DNA of 64,000 bases from Clostridium cylindrosporum DSM 605 (GTDB lineage Bacteria > Bacillota > Clostridia > Clostridiales > Caloramatoraceae), in contig NZ_LFVU01000026.1 of assembly GCF_001047375.1 (NCBI RefSeq), positions 124,001 to 188,000 of the forward strand, written 5' to 3'. Positions 19,307 through 28,678 of this stretch are shown piece by piece. The notes beneath the pieces are model-generated. The model was not told the origin of the DNA and searched no databases. It saw nothing but the letters and a program-made list of their open reading frames with translations. Numbering within the stretch: position 1 is the stretch's first letter; the number at the start of each line of letters is the position of its first letter. Position numbers and translations under genes: made by a program.

Positions 19307-20479
19307 TTATTTTAGTCTTGAAACACCGCTATCTATAGCAGCCTTATGTACATACTCAGCAACCTTCTTTTGAACAGTTATATCAAATGCCTTAGGAATT
19401 ATGTAGTCCTCATTTAATTCACTTTCTGTTACTGATTCGGCAATTGCAATAGCTGCAGCTACCTTCATTTCCTCATTAATGTCTGATGCCACTGCATCTA
19501 GTGCTCCTCTAAATACCCCTGGGAATGCAAGTACATTGTTGATTTGATTAGGGTAGTCTGAACGTCCTGTACCAACTATTTTAGCTCCAGCTTCCTTTGC
19601 TTCATCTGGGAAGATTTCTGGAACAGGGTTTGCCATAGCAAAGATTATAGCATCAGAATTCATTGTCTTTACCATATCCTTAGTTAGTGTTCCAGGTGCT
19701 GATACTCCGATAAATACATCTGCATTTTTAATAACATCTGAAAGCACTCCATCCTCACCATTTGGGTTAGTGATAGTTGAGATTTCTTCCTTATAGCCAG
19801 TAAGGTTTCTCTTTGTGCTTATAGCACCTGTTCTATCACACATAATTATATTCTTAGCACCTGAAGATAGAAGAAGCTTAGTTATAGAAACACCAGCTGC
19901 ACCTGCACCGTTTACTACTATCTTTAGGTCAGCTATGTTCTTGTTAACGATTTTTAGTGCGTTAAGTAATGCTGCAAGTACAACAATTGCAGTTCCATGT
20001 TGGTCATCGTGGAAAACAGGAATATCTAGCTTTTCTTTAAGTTTCTTTTCGATTTCAAAACATCTTGGAGCTGATATATCCTCAAGGTTAATTCCACCAA
20101 ATGATGGTGCTATCTTAACTAGAGTATCTACTATTTCATTAACTGTCTTAGTGTCTAGTAGTATAGGGAATGCATCTACATCTCCAAACTTTTTAAATAG
20201 GATAGATTTTCCCTCCATAACTGGAAGTGATGCAAGAGCTCCTATATCCCCAAGTCCTAGAACCGCTGTACCATCAGAAACAACAGCAATAGTGTTCCAC
20301 TTTCTAGTGTACTTGTAAGCAAGTGCTGGGTCCTTTTCTATCTCAAGACAAGGCTGAGCAACTCCCGGTGTGTATGCAAGTGATAGGTCTTCAGCTGAGT
20401 TAACTGGAACTCTAATTGCAACCTCTAGCTTTCCTTTGCTTTCTTCATGAAATTTTAAAGCTTCATCATATATAGTCAT
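19307..20479 (-). CDS. NAD(P)-dependent malic enzyme
   Basis: 390 residues, the short bacterial form. The N-terminal malic domain has YTPGVAQPC, VSDGTAVLGLGDIG and the catalytic Lys in SILFKKFGD. The C-terminal Rossmann domain has VVNGAGAAGVSI. It decarboxylates malate to pyruvate in the cytosol. SD GGAGG, with its own downstream terminator. Cofactor preference cannot be told from the sequence alone. Confidence 0.94.
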   Translation of the reverse strand: MTIYDEALKFHEESKGKLEVAIRVPVNSAEDLSLAYTPGVAQPCLEIEKDPALAYKYTRKWNTIAVVSDGTAVLGLGDIGALASLPVMEGKSILFKKFGDVDAFPILLDTKTVNEIVDTLVKIAPSFGGINLEDISAPRCFEIEKKLKEKLDIPVFHDDQHGTAIVVLAALLNALKIVNKNIADLKIVVNGAGAAGVSITKLLLSSGAKNIIMCDRTGAISTKRNLTGYKEEISTITNPNGEDGVLSDVIKNADVFIGVSAPGTLTKDMVKTMNSDAIIFAMANPVPEIFPDEAKEAGAKIVGTGRSDYPNQINNVLAFPGVFRGALDAVASDINEEMKVAAAIAIAESVTESELNEDYIIPKAFDITVQKKVAEYVHKAAIDSGVSRLK

Positions 20480-20732
20480 TATTGATCCTCCTATAAATAA
20501 GTGTTATATGTAAAAAGGTCTTTTTTACGGGGTTTAAGGGCATTTTATTATGTATTATTTTAAGTAAATTATACTAAATATATACTAATTATAAGTGCTG
20601 TGAAAAATTACTTCAACTTACATCTAAATACTCTTTTACTTTAATAGGACATGCTATAATATATTCTATAGTGTACTGTTATAAAAAACTTATTTTTTAT
20701 AATAGAGAGACATAGAAAGGGGAAAAAGACTA

Positions 20733-21521
20733 ATGCAGTTTTGTTCATTATATAGTGGAAGTAGCGGAAATTGCCTATATGTAGCTAGTGAAAATACTAA
20801 GATACTTATAGATGCAGGACTTTCAGGAAAGAGAATAGAATCCGCTTTAAAGGATAGAGATATAAATCCAAATGAAATAAAGGGGATAGTGGTAACCCAT
20901 GAACATTCAGACCATACTAAGGGAGTAGGAATTTTATCAAGAAGGTTTAATATACCGATTTTTGCTAATACTAATACATGGAAGGCGATGTATCCATCTC
21001 TAGGGAAGATAAGTGATGAGAACATTAAGGTTTTCGGAAGTTATAAATCATTTGAGATAGGAGATATAGTAGTTAATCCATTTCCTATTCCACATGATGC
21101 AGTTGAACCCTGTGGATATAGTTTCATCAAGGGGAATAAGAAAATAACTATAGCCACTGATATAGGCTATGTTACAGATGCTATTAGATGGAATATGAAG
21201 GATTCTGACCTTATGTTACTTGAGTCTAACCATGATGTTGATATGCTAAAGGTAGGGCCATATCCTTACGAATTAAAAAGAAGAGTTCTAAGTGATAGAG
21301 GTCACCTATCAAATGAAAACGCAGGTAAGGCGATATTAGAGGTATTGAGTAGTAAGATAAAGAATATATTACTAGGTCATTTAAGTGACACAAATAACTA
21401 CCCATGTTTAGCACACGAAACCGTAACATCTGTTCTTAAGATGGAGGGAGTGAACCCAGGCAAGGACTTTACTCTAGATGTTGCAACAAGGGATGAACCA
21501 ACTAAAATTTATTGCATTTAG
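20733..21521 (+). CDS. walJ: MBL-fold metallohydrolase WalJ/YycJ
   Basis: 262 residues. The metal motif THEHSDHTKG and further ligands (H in IPHDAVEP, D in ATDIGYV, H in LGHLSDTN) define the beta-lactamase-fold YycJ family, a 5'-exonuclease-like protein linked to cell division and the WalRK locus in Firmicutes. It is followed 9 nt later by htrA, the usual order. In many Firmicutes rlmH comes next, but here it is about 9.8 kb away. Confidence 0.92.
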   Translation: MQFCSLYSGSSGNCLYVASENTKILIDAGLSGKRIESALKDRDINPNEIKGIVVTHEHSDHTKGVGILSRRFNIPIFANTNTWKAMYPSLGKISDENIKVFGSYKSFEIGDIVVNPFPIPHDAVEPCGYSFIKGNKKITIATDIGYVTDAIRWNMKDSDLMLLESNHDVDMLKVGPYPYELKRRVLSDRGHLSNENAGKAILEVLSSKIKNILLGHLSDTNNYPCLAHETVTSVLKMEGVNPGKDFTLDVATRDEPTKIYCI

Positions 21522-21530
21522 GAGGTAGAG

Positions 21531-22658
21531 ATGGATTTTAAAGAATTTAAAGGAGGAAGACAAAGGTCTTTCTTTGGATACTTCGTCGTTGGAGTAGTAG
21601 GAGCAGTAGTAGGAGCTTTTACAGTACTTTTATTTGCTCCAGCGGGGCTTTTTCCATCATCCTCTGCACCAGTCCAAACACCAACAACTACACAGGTGCA
21701 AAAAGTTGAAGGAAGAAGTGAAAAGGTAAGCATTACAACGGATGTATCAACCGCAGCTGCTGCTGTTAGTCCATCTGTTGTAGGGGTTGTTACAACTAAG
21801 CTAGAAAGAAACCTTTATGACCAGACCAAGAAGACTCAGGGGGTAGGTTCAGGAATAATAGTAGATGCATCTGGATACATATTAACTAACAATCACGTAG
21901 CTAATATGAGTGCAAGTTCAATAACTGTTATGACTTCAGATGGTAAGGAGCATAAGGCAACTCCAGTATGGTCAGACCCTGCACTTGATTTATCTGTTAT
22001 TAAGGTAGAGACTACAGGACTTTCACCTGCAAAGATGGGAGACTCTAGTGTTATAACAGTAGGAGAACCTGCTATAGCCATAGGGAATCCACTAGGACTA
22101 ACATTCCAAAGAACAGTTACTTCAGGAATAGTTAGTGCGATTAACAGAACCCTTGAGATTGAAAGAGGAGTTTTTATGGAAGACTTAATCCAAACAGACG
22201 CCTCAATTAACCCAGGTAACAGTGGTGGACCACTTCTTAACATTAAGGGAGAAGTTATAGGTGTGAATACAGCTAAGGTCTCAACTGCGGAGGGTATAGG
22301 ATTTGCAGTACCTATCAACATAATCAAACCTGTCTTAGAAAGCATAATAGCAACTGGAAAGTTTGAAGCTCCATACATTGGTATAACAGGCTTCGATAAG
22401 GAGATTTCAGGATATTATGGACTAGATGTAAAGGCAGGGGTATATGTAGCTAAGTTAGATAGAGTAGGACCTGCGGCACTTGCCGGAATTAGAGAAAAAG
22501 ATATTATCCTGCAAGTTGATGGAAAGCCAACAAACACAATGATGGATTTTAGAGAAGCACTATACCTAAGAAAACCTGGAGAAACTGTAAAGGTAAAGGT
22601 TCAGGATTCTAAGGGAGCTACTCGAGATATAGATGTAACACTTAAAAAGCATAGCTAA
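21531..22658 (+). CDS. htrA: HtrA/DegP-like membrane serine protease with PDZ domain
   Basis: 375 residues. One TM helix at about 18-38, then a trypsin-like S1C domain with His in TNNHVAN, Asp in DPALDLSVI and Ser in NPGNSGGPLL. A single C-terminal PDZ domain follows (VGPAALAGIREKDIILQVDG). These proteases degrade misfolded exported proteins at the outer face of the membrane. SD GGAGGT; operon with walJ. Confidence 0.95.
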   Translation: MDFKEFKGGRQRSFFGYFVVGVVGAVVGAFTVLLFAPAGLFPSSSAPVQTPTTTQVQKVEGRSEKVSITTDVSTAAAAVSPSVVGVVTTKLERNLYDQTKKTQGVGSGIIVDASGYILTNNHVANMSASSITVMTSDGKEHKATPVWSDPALDLSVIKVETTGLSPAKMGDSSVITVGEPAIAIGNPLGLTFQRTVTSGIVSAINRTLEIERGVFMEDLIQTDASINPGNSGGPLLNIKGEVIGVNTAKVSTAEGIGFAVPINIIKPVLESIIATGKFEAPYIGITGFDKEISGYYGLDVKAGVYVAKLDRVGPAALAGIREKDIILQVDGKPTNTMMDFREALYLRKPGETVKVKVQDSKGATRDIDVTLKKHS

Positions 22659-22719
22659 GGTGAAACTTTAGAATTCACATTAGCGAATATAAATTAAGCT
22701 TAATAAAATATGAAATAAA

Positions 22720-22760
22720 GAGGCCATTTATACTATGGGTATAGATGGCCTTGATTTTTT
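22720..22760 (+). terminator. Terminator of the walJ-htrA operon
   Basis: AAGGCCATTTATACTA pairs imperfectly with TATAGATGGCCTT, followed by a run of seven T after TGA. Confidence 0.85.
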
Positions 22761-22837
22761 TAGCCTAGAATTATTGGAGTTACTTGTTGTAGTTCAGTAT
22801 GATATAGTAAATGTAATTATATAAAGGGGAGGATTTT

Positions 22838-23374
22838 ATGAATATTAAATTTGAATTAACTAAACAAGATTATATAGACTTTAATATTTTTCACTTAAGC
22901 TATTCTGATAGCATTAGAAAGTCATTATTTATACAAAGGTATATCGTCTCATTGATTTTTCTAGTTGTACCATTTGTTTTTGCAGATTTTAGTACTATAC
23001 CTTTATGGTATTGGCTTATTGGATTTGTAGCAATATATATAGGTTGGGTAAGTTTTTATCCTAGATATATAAAAGGTGTCGTGTCAAAACGAACTTCGAA
23101 AATGATAGATGAGGGTAATAATGTAGGGATAATAGGACATGGTAGTTTAACACTAAATGATAACGGAATTGAAGGTAAAGGTGAACATAGCGAATCAAAA
23201 ACAAATTGGAGTGCAGTTGAAAATGTAGCAGAAACTAAGAATCATATATTTATATATATAAGTGGTGTTTCCGCATATATTGTTCCAGTTAGAGGATTTA
23301 ATAGTGTAGGGGAAAAGAATGAATTTATTGATAAAATAAACTATTTCATTAATAAGAATAAATCTGAGGCATAA
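22838..23374 (+). CDS. YcxB-like two-TM membrane protein, copy 1
   Basis: 178 residues. A short N-terminal strand (FELTKQDYIDFNIFHLSYS) is followed by two TM helices (about 32-49 and 53-71) and a cytoplasmic domain with NWSAVENVAET and IYISGVSAYIVPVRGF. This is the YcxB pattern, a family of unknown function. It is about half identical to the next gene, so the pair is a tandem duplication. SD GGGGAGG. Confidence 0.75.
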   Translation: MNIKFELTKQDYIDFNIFHLSYSDSIRKSLFIQRYIVSLIFLVVPFVFADFSTIPLWYWLIGFVAIYIGWVSFYPRYIKGVVSKRTSKMIDEGNNVGIIGHGSLTLNDNGIEGKGEHSESKTNWSAVENVAETKNHIFIYISGVSAYIVPVRGFNSVGEKNEFIDKINYFINKNKSEA

Positions 23375-23478
23375 TATATTTTAAGTATTATTTTTATCAG
23401 TGCTAAATTAAGAGAATTATATTCTAAAATAGAGTGCAATATAGTAATGATATAGTAATATGAAAAAGGAGTGTTTCT

Positions 23479-24009
23479 ATGGATATCAACTATGAATTAA
23501 CTAAACAAGACTTTATAGACTTTAATATTTTTCATATGAGTTATTCTAGTACATTTAAGAAGGTATTGTTTATACAAAGATATATTCTCCCTTTAATCTT
23601 TTTTGTTGTACCATTTATTATTGCAAGCATGAGTAATGTACCTTTACTTTATTGGATTATTGCAGCACTGCTAGGCTATCTTCTATGGGCTAATTTCTAT
23701 CCAAGACTTTTGAAAAGGATCATGGCAAAGAAAATTTCTGAAATGATAGATGAGGGTAAAAGTGCAGAGTTTTTAGGGAGCCGTAGATTAATACTAAATG
23801 ATGATGGAATTATAGGTAGTAGTGAACATAACGAGTCAAAGACAGACTGGAGTTCAGTAGGAGATGTAGTGGAAACTAAGAGCCATATCTTCATATATAT
23901 AGATTCTGTGTCTGCACATATTGTTCCAATCAGAGAGTTCAAAAATGCAGAGGAGAAAAGTAAATTCATTGAGAAAATAGAATGCTTCAAGAATAAGAAC
24001 AAGGCTTAG
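23479..24009 (+). CDS. YcxB-like two-TM membrane protein, copy 2
   Basis: 176 residues, colinear with copy 1 throughout (ELTKQDFIDFNIFHMSYS, DWSSVGDVVET, SAHIVPIREF). Two TM helices and a cytoplasmic PH-like tail are expected. A separate SD (AAAGGAG) and a strong terminator follow. Function unknown. Confidence 0.75.
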   Translation: MDINYELTKQDFIDFNIFHMSYSSTFKKVLFIQRYILPLIFFVVPFIIASMSNVPLLYWIIAALLGYLLWANFYPRLLKRIMAKKISEMIDEGKSAEFLGSRRLILNDDGIIGSSEHNESKTDWSSVGDVVETKSHIFIYIDSVSAHIVPIREFKNAEEKSKFIEKIECFKNKNKA

Positions 24010-24049
24010 GCATTAGCATAGGTTAAGGATATAAAAATGGCAATATAAA

Positions 24050-24096
24050 GGCTATATAAATCGAACTGTAGGTGTTGGATTTATATAGCCTTTTTT
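24050..24096 (+). terminator. Terminator after the YcxB-like pair
   Basis: Perfect 13-bp stem GGCTATATAAATC with GATTTATATAGCC, followed by T6. Confidence 0.92.
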
Positions 24097-24109
24097 CAAG
24101 TAAATAGAT

Positions 24110-24490
24110 CTAAATAAATATAGTACGTATAAGAACTCTACCAAGAAAGACACCGATTAAACTTAGTGAAACATTAAGTATTATATTAAGTCCTCCTAGC
24201 ATATAGTTAGAACTTGAGAATAAATTAATTGTCTCAAGACTAAATGTAGAAAATGTAGTAAGGCCACCCATAATTCCAGTAGTTAAAAATGTTCTAAGTA
24301 AAGGTGACATATCTCTAGCATCACTAAACTCCATAATAGCTCCAATTAAAAACCCTCCAAGAACATTAACTATAAGGGTTCCAAAGGGAAATGATGCTCC
24401 AAATAGTTTAGCTGAATTAAGTGATATAAGATATCTAAGAATAGCACCTATACATCCCCCAATTCCTACACAAATTATATTAAGTCCCAT
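24110..24490 (-). CDS. crcB: Fluoride channel CrcB/Fluc
   Basis: 126 residues from the ATG behind GGAGG. Four TM helices are visible, with the family signatures GGCIGAILRYL, FPFGTLIVNVLGGFLIG and TTGIMGGLTTFSTFS (the polar track and Na-site region). Fluc channels export fluoride as antiparallel dimers. Only one crcB gene is present, so a homodimer is expected. A structured RNA element, not the known fluoride riboswitch, sits immediately upstream. Confidence 0.93.
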   Translation of the reverse strand: MGLNIICVGIGGCIGAILRYLISLNSAKLFGASFPFGTLIVNVLGGFLIGAIMEFSDARDMSPLLRTFLTTGIMGGLTTFSTFSLETINLFSSSNYMLGGLNIILNVSLSLIGVFLGRVLIRTIFI

Positions 24491-24500
24491 AATAACCTCC

Positions 24501-24600
24501 ACATAAACAGAATTCTTGAATCAGTATTCCTTTAACTCCCACTGATTCTTAGAAGTCGTTATCCAGGAGCTTAGCTAAGCTAAGCTATCGGACAAACATA
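24501..24600 (-). ncRNA. Candidate structured RNA element, copy 1 (leader of crcB)
   Basis: Read on the minus strand: a TTGTCC/GGATAA stem enclosing an AGCTTAG/CTAAGCT hairpin, then the conserved block GGATAACGACTTCTAAG. An AATCAGT/ACTGATT hairpin with GAGTTAAA in its loop follows, then the block AAGAATTCTGTTTATGT. It abuts the crcB SD. The two 17-nt blocks recur at 32261 and 61121 while the hairpin arms change in compensating fashion. It fills part of the gap to 24834, where nothing else is seen. Confidence 0.7.
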
Positions 24601-24833
24601 AGCTACTATAATTATAGCCTAATTTCTTATATTAGAAAAAAGTTTTACTAGTGGAAAAAAATAAACACAAGGGCATATATTATAAAAATATAGGAAAAAT
24701 ATGATTATATCAAAATGAACTTAGAGTTGATTTTACATTTGAAACAGGATAGTATTGTTCCTATACCTAAATTCAATTGTGTACATGATTAAGGATCATT
24801 CCTTGAAAAGAAGATTGAAAGGGGGAAGATAAG

Positions 24834-26621
24834 TTGAATAGGAAAACCATAATATCTAAGACTATATTATTCATATGTATAGTTGGATTCATAACTATTT
24901 TCATGTCTATATTCAGTAAAGATAATACTTTAGTAGGAGTTACTGTAGTTACTGCAACTCTTATGTTTTTACAAAGAGACCTTACACATAATTTAGGAAG
25001 ATTTTTTCTAGTTTTTCTAGTTATTAATATATCCCAAGGGATGCTGGCATATATATCCCAGGTTAATATATGGATAGGCATACCTGCTACATTTGTAGCT
25101 ATGTTTATAACTGGGTTCATGTTTACATACAACGTTAAGGCGCCTATGTATATAGCATTTGGGCTTCAGTATCTTTTCATGCTTTACTATCCTGTTACTA
25201 TAGATAGACTTCCATTAAGGGTTTTATCACTAGCTGTTGGTGCAGTGATTATTATATTAGCTCAACTAATCTTTAATAGAAACAAGCTTAAAAAGGTATC
25301 AAAGGCCACTTTGCCAAGGATTACAAAGGGGCTAAGTGAGAAGATAGACCTTATAATAAAGAAAAAGTACAAACATCAACATGATATGGACATAATCCTT
25401 TATATTAAGGAACTTAGAAAGGCTATCTTAGATAGTAGAGAGGCTTACTTTCACACTACACTAGAGGGAAAGATTAACCTTAATATATCAATAGCACTTG
25501 AGAGAATCAACATACTTGTAGATAGGATTAACTCTGGGATTATTAATAAGCCATTAAACATTACACTAAAGGATAGACAACTTTTAACTAGTGTTATGGA
25601 GATTGTAAGTCAGCTAGATATTTGTATAGAGGATAAGGAAGTAACCCATCAGGAGATAGAGAAAATAAATGCATTTATAAGTACCTATGCTATTCCTGAC
25701 AAAGGTGATGGAGATGATAAGTTAAACGCCATATCAAAGAATCATCTAGAGCAAATTCTAGAGATTATGGACTTTATAAGGCATAACCTAGAAGAGGTGA
25801 TAAACTTAAGTGGTGAGGAATATAGAAAGATAATTAGAAAAACAGATATACCAAAGGTCTTTAGAGCTGGTTATGTTATGAGGAAGAACTTTCATCTAAA
25901 GTCGGTTAAGTTATCCTATGCATTAAGAAGTGCAGTAGTTGTTACCCTAGGTTACTTTATAGTTAAGTACTTTAACCTACCTGAGGGAAGGTGGCTTGTA
26001 TTTACACTATTTGCTCTAATTCAACCATATATGCAGGATACAGAAATCAAAACATGGCACAGAATAAAGGGAACCCTAGTTGGAGTAATAGTATTTATCA
26101 TACTATTCTCGCTGGTTAAGGATTTTACACTAAGGTCAGTTATTGTTTTACTTGTAGGGTATATTAACTCCTTCCTAGATAAATCTGGATATGATAAGCA
26201 GATGATATTTATAACAATATCAGCACTAGGGGTTGCTGCAATAACTGGAGACATTGGGGCACTTGCTACTGAGAGGATAGTGTACGTTCTTATAGGAGTT
26301 TTAATTGCACTTATAGCTAATAGATTAATACTTCCATATAGAGTAGAGGATGCATTAAGCGACCTTCTTCATATATATAGTGAGATACTTGATAGGATTA
26401 AGATGGAGATATCACTAGCACATGAGGGCAAGGGTAACATTCAAAACATGAGAAACCTAATAATGCAGACTAGTTTACTTGAGGATAAGATATTTATTAT
26501 AATCGATACAGAGAATGAAAGAAGTCAAGAGAAGATAAAGGACTATATAGTGAAAAATAGAATACTAGTAAATGATCTTTATGATGAGTACCTAGCAGCA
26601 CATAGTGCGGTGAAGGTCTAA
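24834..26621 (+). CDS. FUSC-family (aromatic acid exporter-like) membrane protein
   Basis: 595 residues; TTG start behind GGGGGAAG. An N-terminal TM cluster (about 8-130) is followed by a long cytoplasmic helical region and a second TM cluster (about 350-500), where RSAVVVTLGYF, LPEGRWLVFTLFALIQPY and WHRIKGTLVG match the FUSC/ArAE core motif. A soluble tail follows. Members export aromatic acids or related amphiphiles, but the substrate here is unknown. Transcribed alone. Confidence 0.85.
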   Translation: MNRKTIISKTILFICIVGFITIFMSIFSKDNTLVGVTVVTATLMFLQRDLTHNLGRFFLVFLVINISQGMLAYISQVNIWIGIPATFVAMFITGFMFTYNVKAPMYIAFGLQYLFMLYYPVTIDRLPLRVLSLAVGAVIIILAQLIFNRNKLKKVSKATLPRITKGLSEKIDLIIKKKYKHQHDMDIILYIKELRKAILDSREAYFHTTLEGKINLNISIALERINILVDRINSGIINKPLNITLKDRQLLTSVMEIVSQLDICIEDKEVTHQEIEKINAFISTYAIPDKGDGDDKLNAISKNHLEQILEIMDFIRHNLEEVINLSGEEYRKIIRKTDIPKVFRAGYVMRKNFHLKSVKLSYALRSAVVVTLGYFIVKYFNLPEGRWLVFTLFALIQPYMQDTEIKTWHRIKGTLVGVIVFIILFSLVKDFTLRSVIVLLVGYINSFLDKSGYDKQMIFITISALGVAAITGDIGALATERIVYVLIGVLIALIANRLILPYRVEDALSDLLHIYSEILDRIKMEISLAHEGKGNIQNMRNLIMQTSLLEDKIFIIIDTENERSQEKIKDYIVKNRILVNDLYDEYLAAHSAVKV

Positions 26622-26739
26622 TTCAAAGGCTCTATGTAAGGGAAACCCTATATAGGGCTTTTTTCTGTAATCAGTAGTAGTCAATATTGACTTTAACCTC
26701 CCATTAATAATAAAATCAAGCATACAAGGATGTGGTAAA

Positions 26740-27678
26740 GTGAGTAACTTAAGGGAAGAAAAATACCTATATACAATCAACTATACTAGTGATGAGGAAA
26801 GTCTATGTAGACTTGAGATGAAGTCTATTTTTCAAGTGGAAGTTCAGGGAAAATTAATAATATCTGAAAGATTAATAGATCCATCAAGAAGTCCATTTAT
26901 CAAGGAAAGATTATCATTTATATATGAAGGGGAAAGCCTTGAGAATATAATAAACCTCATAAAAGCGGATAACCTAAGCTATGAAGACTTTAAGGTTAAC
27001 TATGTGAAAAATGAAGAAAGTACTTTAGAGTATAGTGAAAGACTTAGAGTTATTAAGGAAGTTGGACTATCTATAAATGGAGAGGCGGATATATATAACC
27101 CTAAAATAGAGTTCGGTATAACGACTATAGGAGATACATGGGTATTTGGTGAGTATATGAAGCATGATAATGAGTGGCATATACATGATAAAAAGCCTTA
27201 TACCTACTCAAATGGACTTAACTTTAAGGTAGCAAGATCTATCATCAACATAGCAGTAGGGGATATGGAAAATCCAAGAATAGTTGACCCTTGCTGTGGT
27301 ATCGGAACAGTACTTATGGAAGGGTTGTCTCTAGGGTATAACATAGTAGGCTATGAGATAAATCCTATGATAGGAGACAATGCTAAGAGAAATCTTCTAT
27401 TCTTTGACTATAAAGATGTAGTAACCATAATGGATATGCACAAGGTTAAGGAGAAGTACGATGCATGTATCATAGACCTTCCATATGGACTATTTAACCC
27501 GATAACCCTAAAGGAGCAGGAAGGTTTAATCTATAAATCTAGGGAGATTGCAGAAAAGCTCGTGCTAGTAACATATGAAGAAATGGATAGCATAATTGAA
27601 GGGGCAGGATTCGAAATAGTAGATAGATGCACTATATCTAAGGGTAAGTTTAAAAGATATGTAACAGTATGTATTTAG
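26740..27678 (+). CDS. Trm11-like / UPF0020 RNA methyltransferase
   Basis: 312 residues, GTG start. The C-terminal half carries SAM motif I (RIVDPCCGIGTVLMEG), GYEINP and the catalytic DLPYG motif of the N2-guanine RNA methyltransferase (UPF0020) family. The N-terminal half may be a THUMP-like RNA-binding region but is diverged. Probable tRNA or rRNA modification in the cytosol. Confidence 0.82.
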   Translation: MSNLREEKYLYTINYTSDEESLCRLEMKSIFQVEVQGKLIISERLIDPSRSPFIKERLSFIYEGESLENIINLIKADNLSYEDFKVNYVKNEESTLEYSERLRVIKEVGLSINGEADIYNPKIEFGITTIGDTWVFGEYMKHDNEWHIHDKKPYTYSNGLNFKVARSIINIAVGDMENPRIVDPCCGIGTVLMEGLSLGYNIVGYEINPMIGDNAKRNLLFFDYKDVVTIMDMHKVKEKYDACIIDLPYGLFNPITLKEQEGLIYKSREIAEKLVLVTYEEMDSIIEGAGFEIVDRCTISKGKFKRYVTVCI

Positions 27679-27701
27679 ATGTAGGCTAGTGGTACTGCAA
27701 G

Positions 27702-27891
27702 GATGTGTTGTCTCTAGCTAAAACGACGAGTCCATTTCACAGATCTTCTAATCAATGCAAATTATTAAATACCAAGTGCGACTAACTAAAAAACCGCTTT
27801 GCTTAGGCGAAGTCTTCTAGGTATTTAATAATTTGCATCGATAAGAATCTCTAATTCACGGCTCTATTGTTTTATCCAGAGACAACACATC
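27702..27891. repeat. Double-stem palindromic element, copy C
   Basis: 190 bp. The outer repeat 27702-27724 with 27869-27891 pairs 20 of 23 and extends imperfectly to 27687-27906. The inner stem 27755-27773 with 27820-27838 is a perfect 19 bp. Spacers match copies A and B (ACGAG, TCTTCTAA, AAGAATCTCTA). The inner loop differs from A and B. It occupies half of the 415-nt gap between the methyltransferase and the sigma factor gene. Confidence 0.85.
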
Positions 27892-27978
27892 TCTGCAGAG
27901 ATACTATCAACACAGAATTCTACATTACTTTCTTTAACAGATTGAAGATGCCAAATTAAGTTATAATAGTAATTTTGA

Positions 27979-28007
27979 TATCTACCGAAGAGGGTAGGTA
28001 TTTTTTT
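27979..28007 (+). terminator. Terminator upstream of the ECF sigma gene
   Basis: TATCTACC pairs with GGTAGGTA over a 6-nt loop, followed by T7. It insulates the sigma gene from upstream readthrough. Confidence 0.85.
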
Positions 28008-28029
28008 ATTTATAGCAATTGCAAAAAAT

Positions 28030-28060
28030 TGAAACCTTTCCTTAGTTTAGAAAGTCTAAT
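28030..28060 (+). promoter_or_regulatory. Candidate ECF-type promoter of the sigma operon
   Basis: TGAAACC at 28030 and GTCTAAT at 28054, with 17 nt between TGAAAC and AGTC, match the TGAAAC/CGTC pattern of Firmicute ECF sigma factors. It lies 34 nt before the start codon of such a factor, which suggests autoregulation. Confidence 0.6.
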
Positions 28061-28093
28061 ATATGTAAGTATGAAAACATTGGAGGGGAAAAA

Positions 28094-28678
28094 GTGAATA
28101 ATACAGTTAGTATAGGTGAGTATTATGATGAATCGGAGAATGATATAAAGAGTTATAGTCAAAGAATTATTATTAAAAGTGCCATTAAAGGTGATAAGGA
28201 CGCATATGGAACTTTAATCAAAAATGAGAAAGCTTATCTATATAAAATAGCTTATTTGTATCTAAAGAATGAAGAGGATGCACTTGAGGTACTTCAAGAA
28301 GCAGTTTATAGAGGATTTTTGAGCATACATAAACTAAAAAATCCAGAGTTTTTTAAAACATGGATAACAAGAATACTTATAAATTCAGCAACAGACCATA
28401 TAAGAAAAAAGGGTAGAGATGTTAGTATTGAAGGTGATTCTAGTGTGCTAATAGACTCTTCTAAGGTAAGTGTTGAGGAGAAGGTTGATCTTTATAGGGC
28501 AATTGACTTATTAAATGATAAATATAAAACAGTAATTATAATGAAGTATTTTAATGATATGAAGGTATTAGATATAGCCTCGATAATGGATATTCCAGAG
28601 GGCACGGTGAAGACGTACTTAAGTAGAGCTAAGAGAGATCTTAAAAATATATTAAAGGAGGATTACTTAAATGACTAA
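28094..28678 (+). CDS. ECF RNA polymerase sigma factor
   Basis: 194 residues; GTG start with GGAGGGG. Region 2 covers about 25-95 (LYKIAYLYLKNEEDALEVLQEAVYRGF, TWITRILINSATDHIRK). Region 4 covers about 130-188 (VIIMKYFNDMKVLDIASIMDIPEGTVKTYLSRAKRDL). It overlaps the DUF4179 gene by 8 nt, the usual sigma/anti-sigma arrangement. Confidence 0.94.
   Translation: MNNTVSIGEYYDESENDIKSYSQRIIIKSAIKGDKDAYGTLIKNEKAYLYKIAYLYLKNEEDALEVLQEAVYRGFLSIHKLKNPEFFKTWITRILINSATDHIRKKGRDVSIEGDSSVLIDSSKVSVEEKVDLYRAIDLLNDKYKTVIIMKYFNDMKVLDIASIMDIPEGTVKTYLSRAKRDLKNILKEDYLND

Noticed and set aside
24501-24600. Fluoride riboswitch upstream of crcB
   Set aside because: The position invites it, but the conserved fluoride-aptamer core is not recognisable. 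Instead the sequence matches two other elements in the window at unrelated genes.
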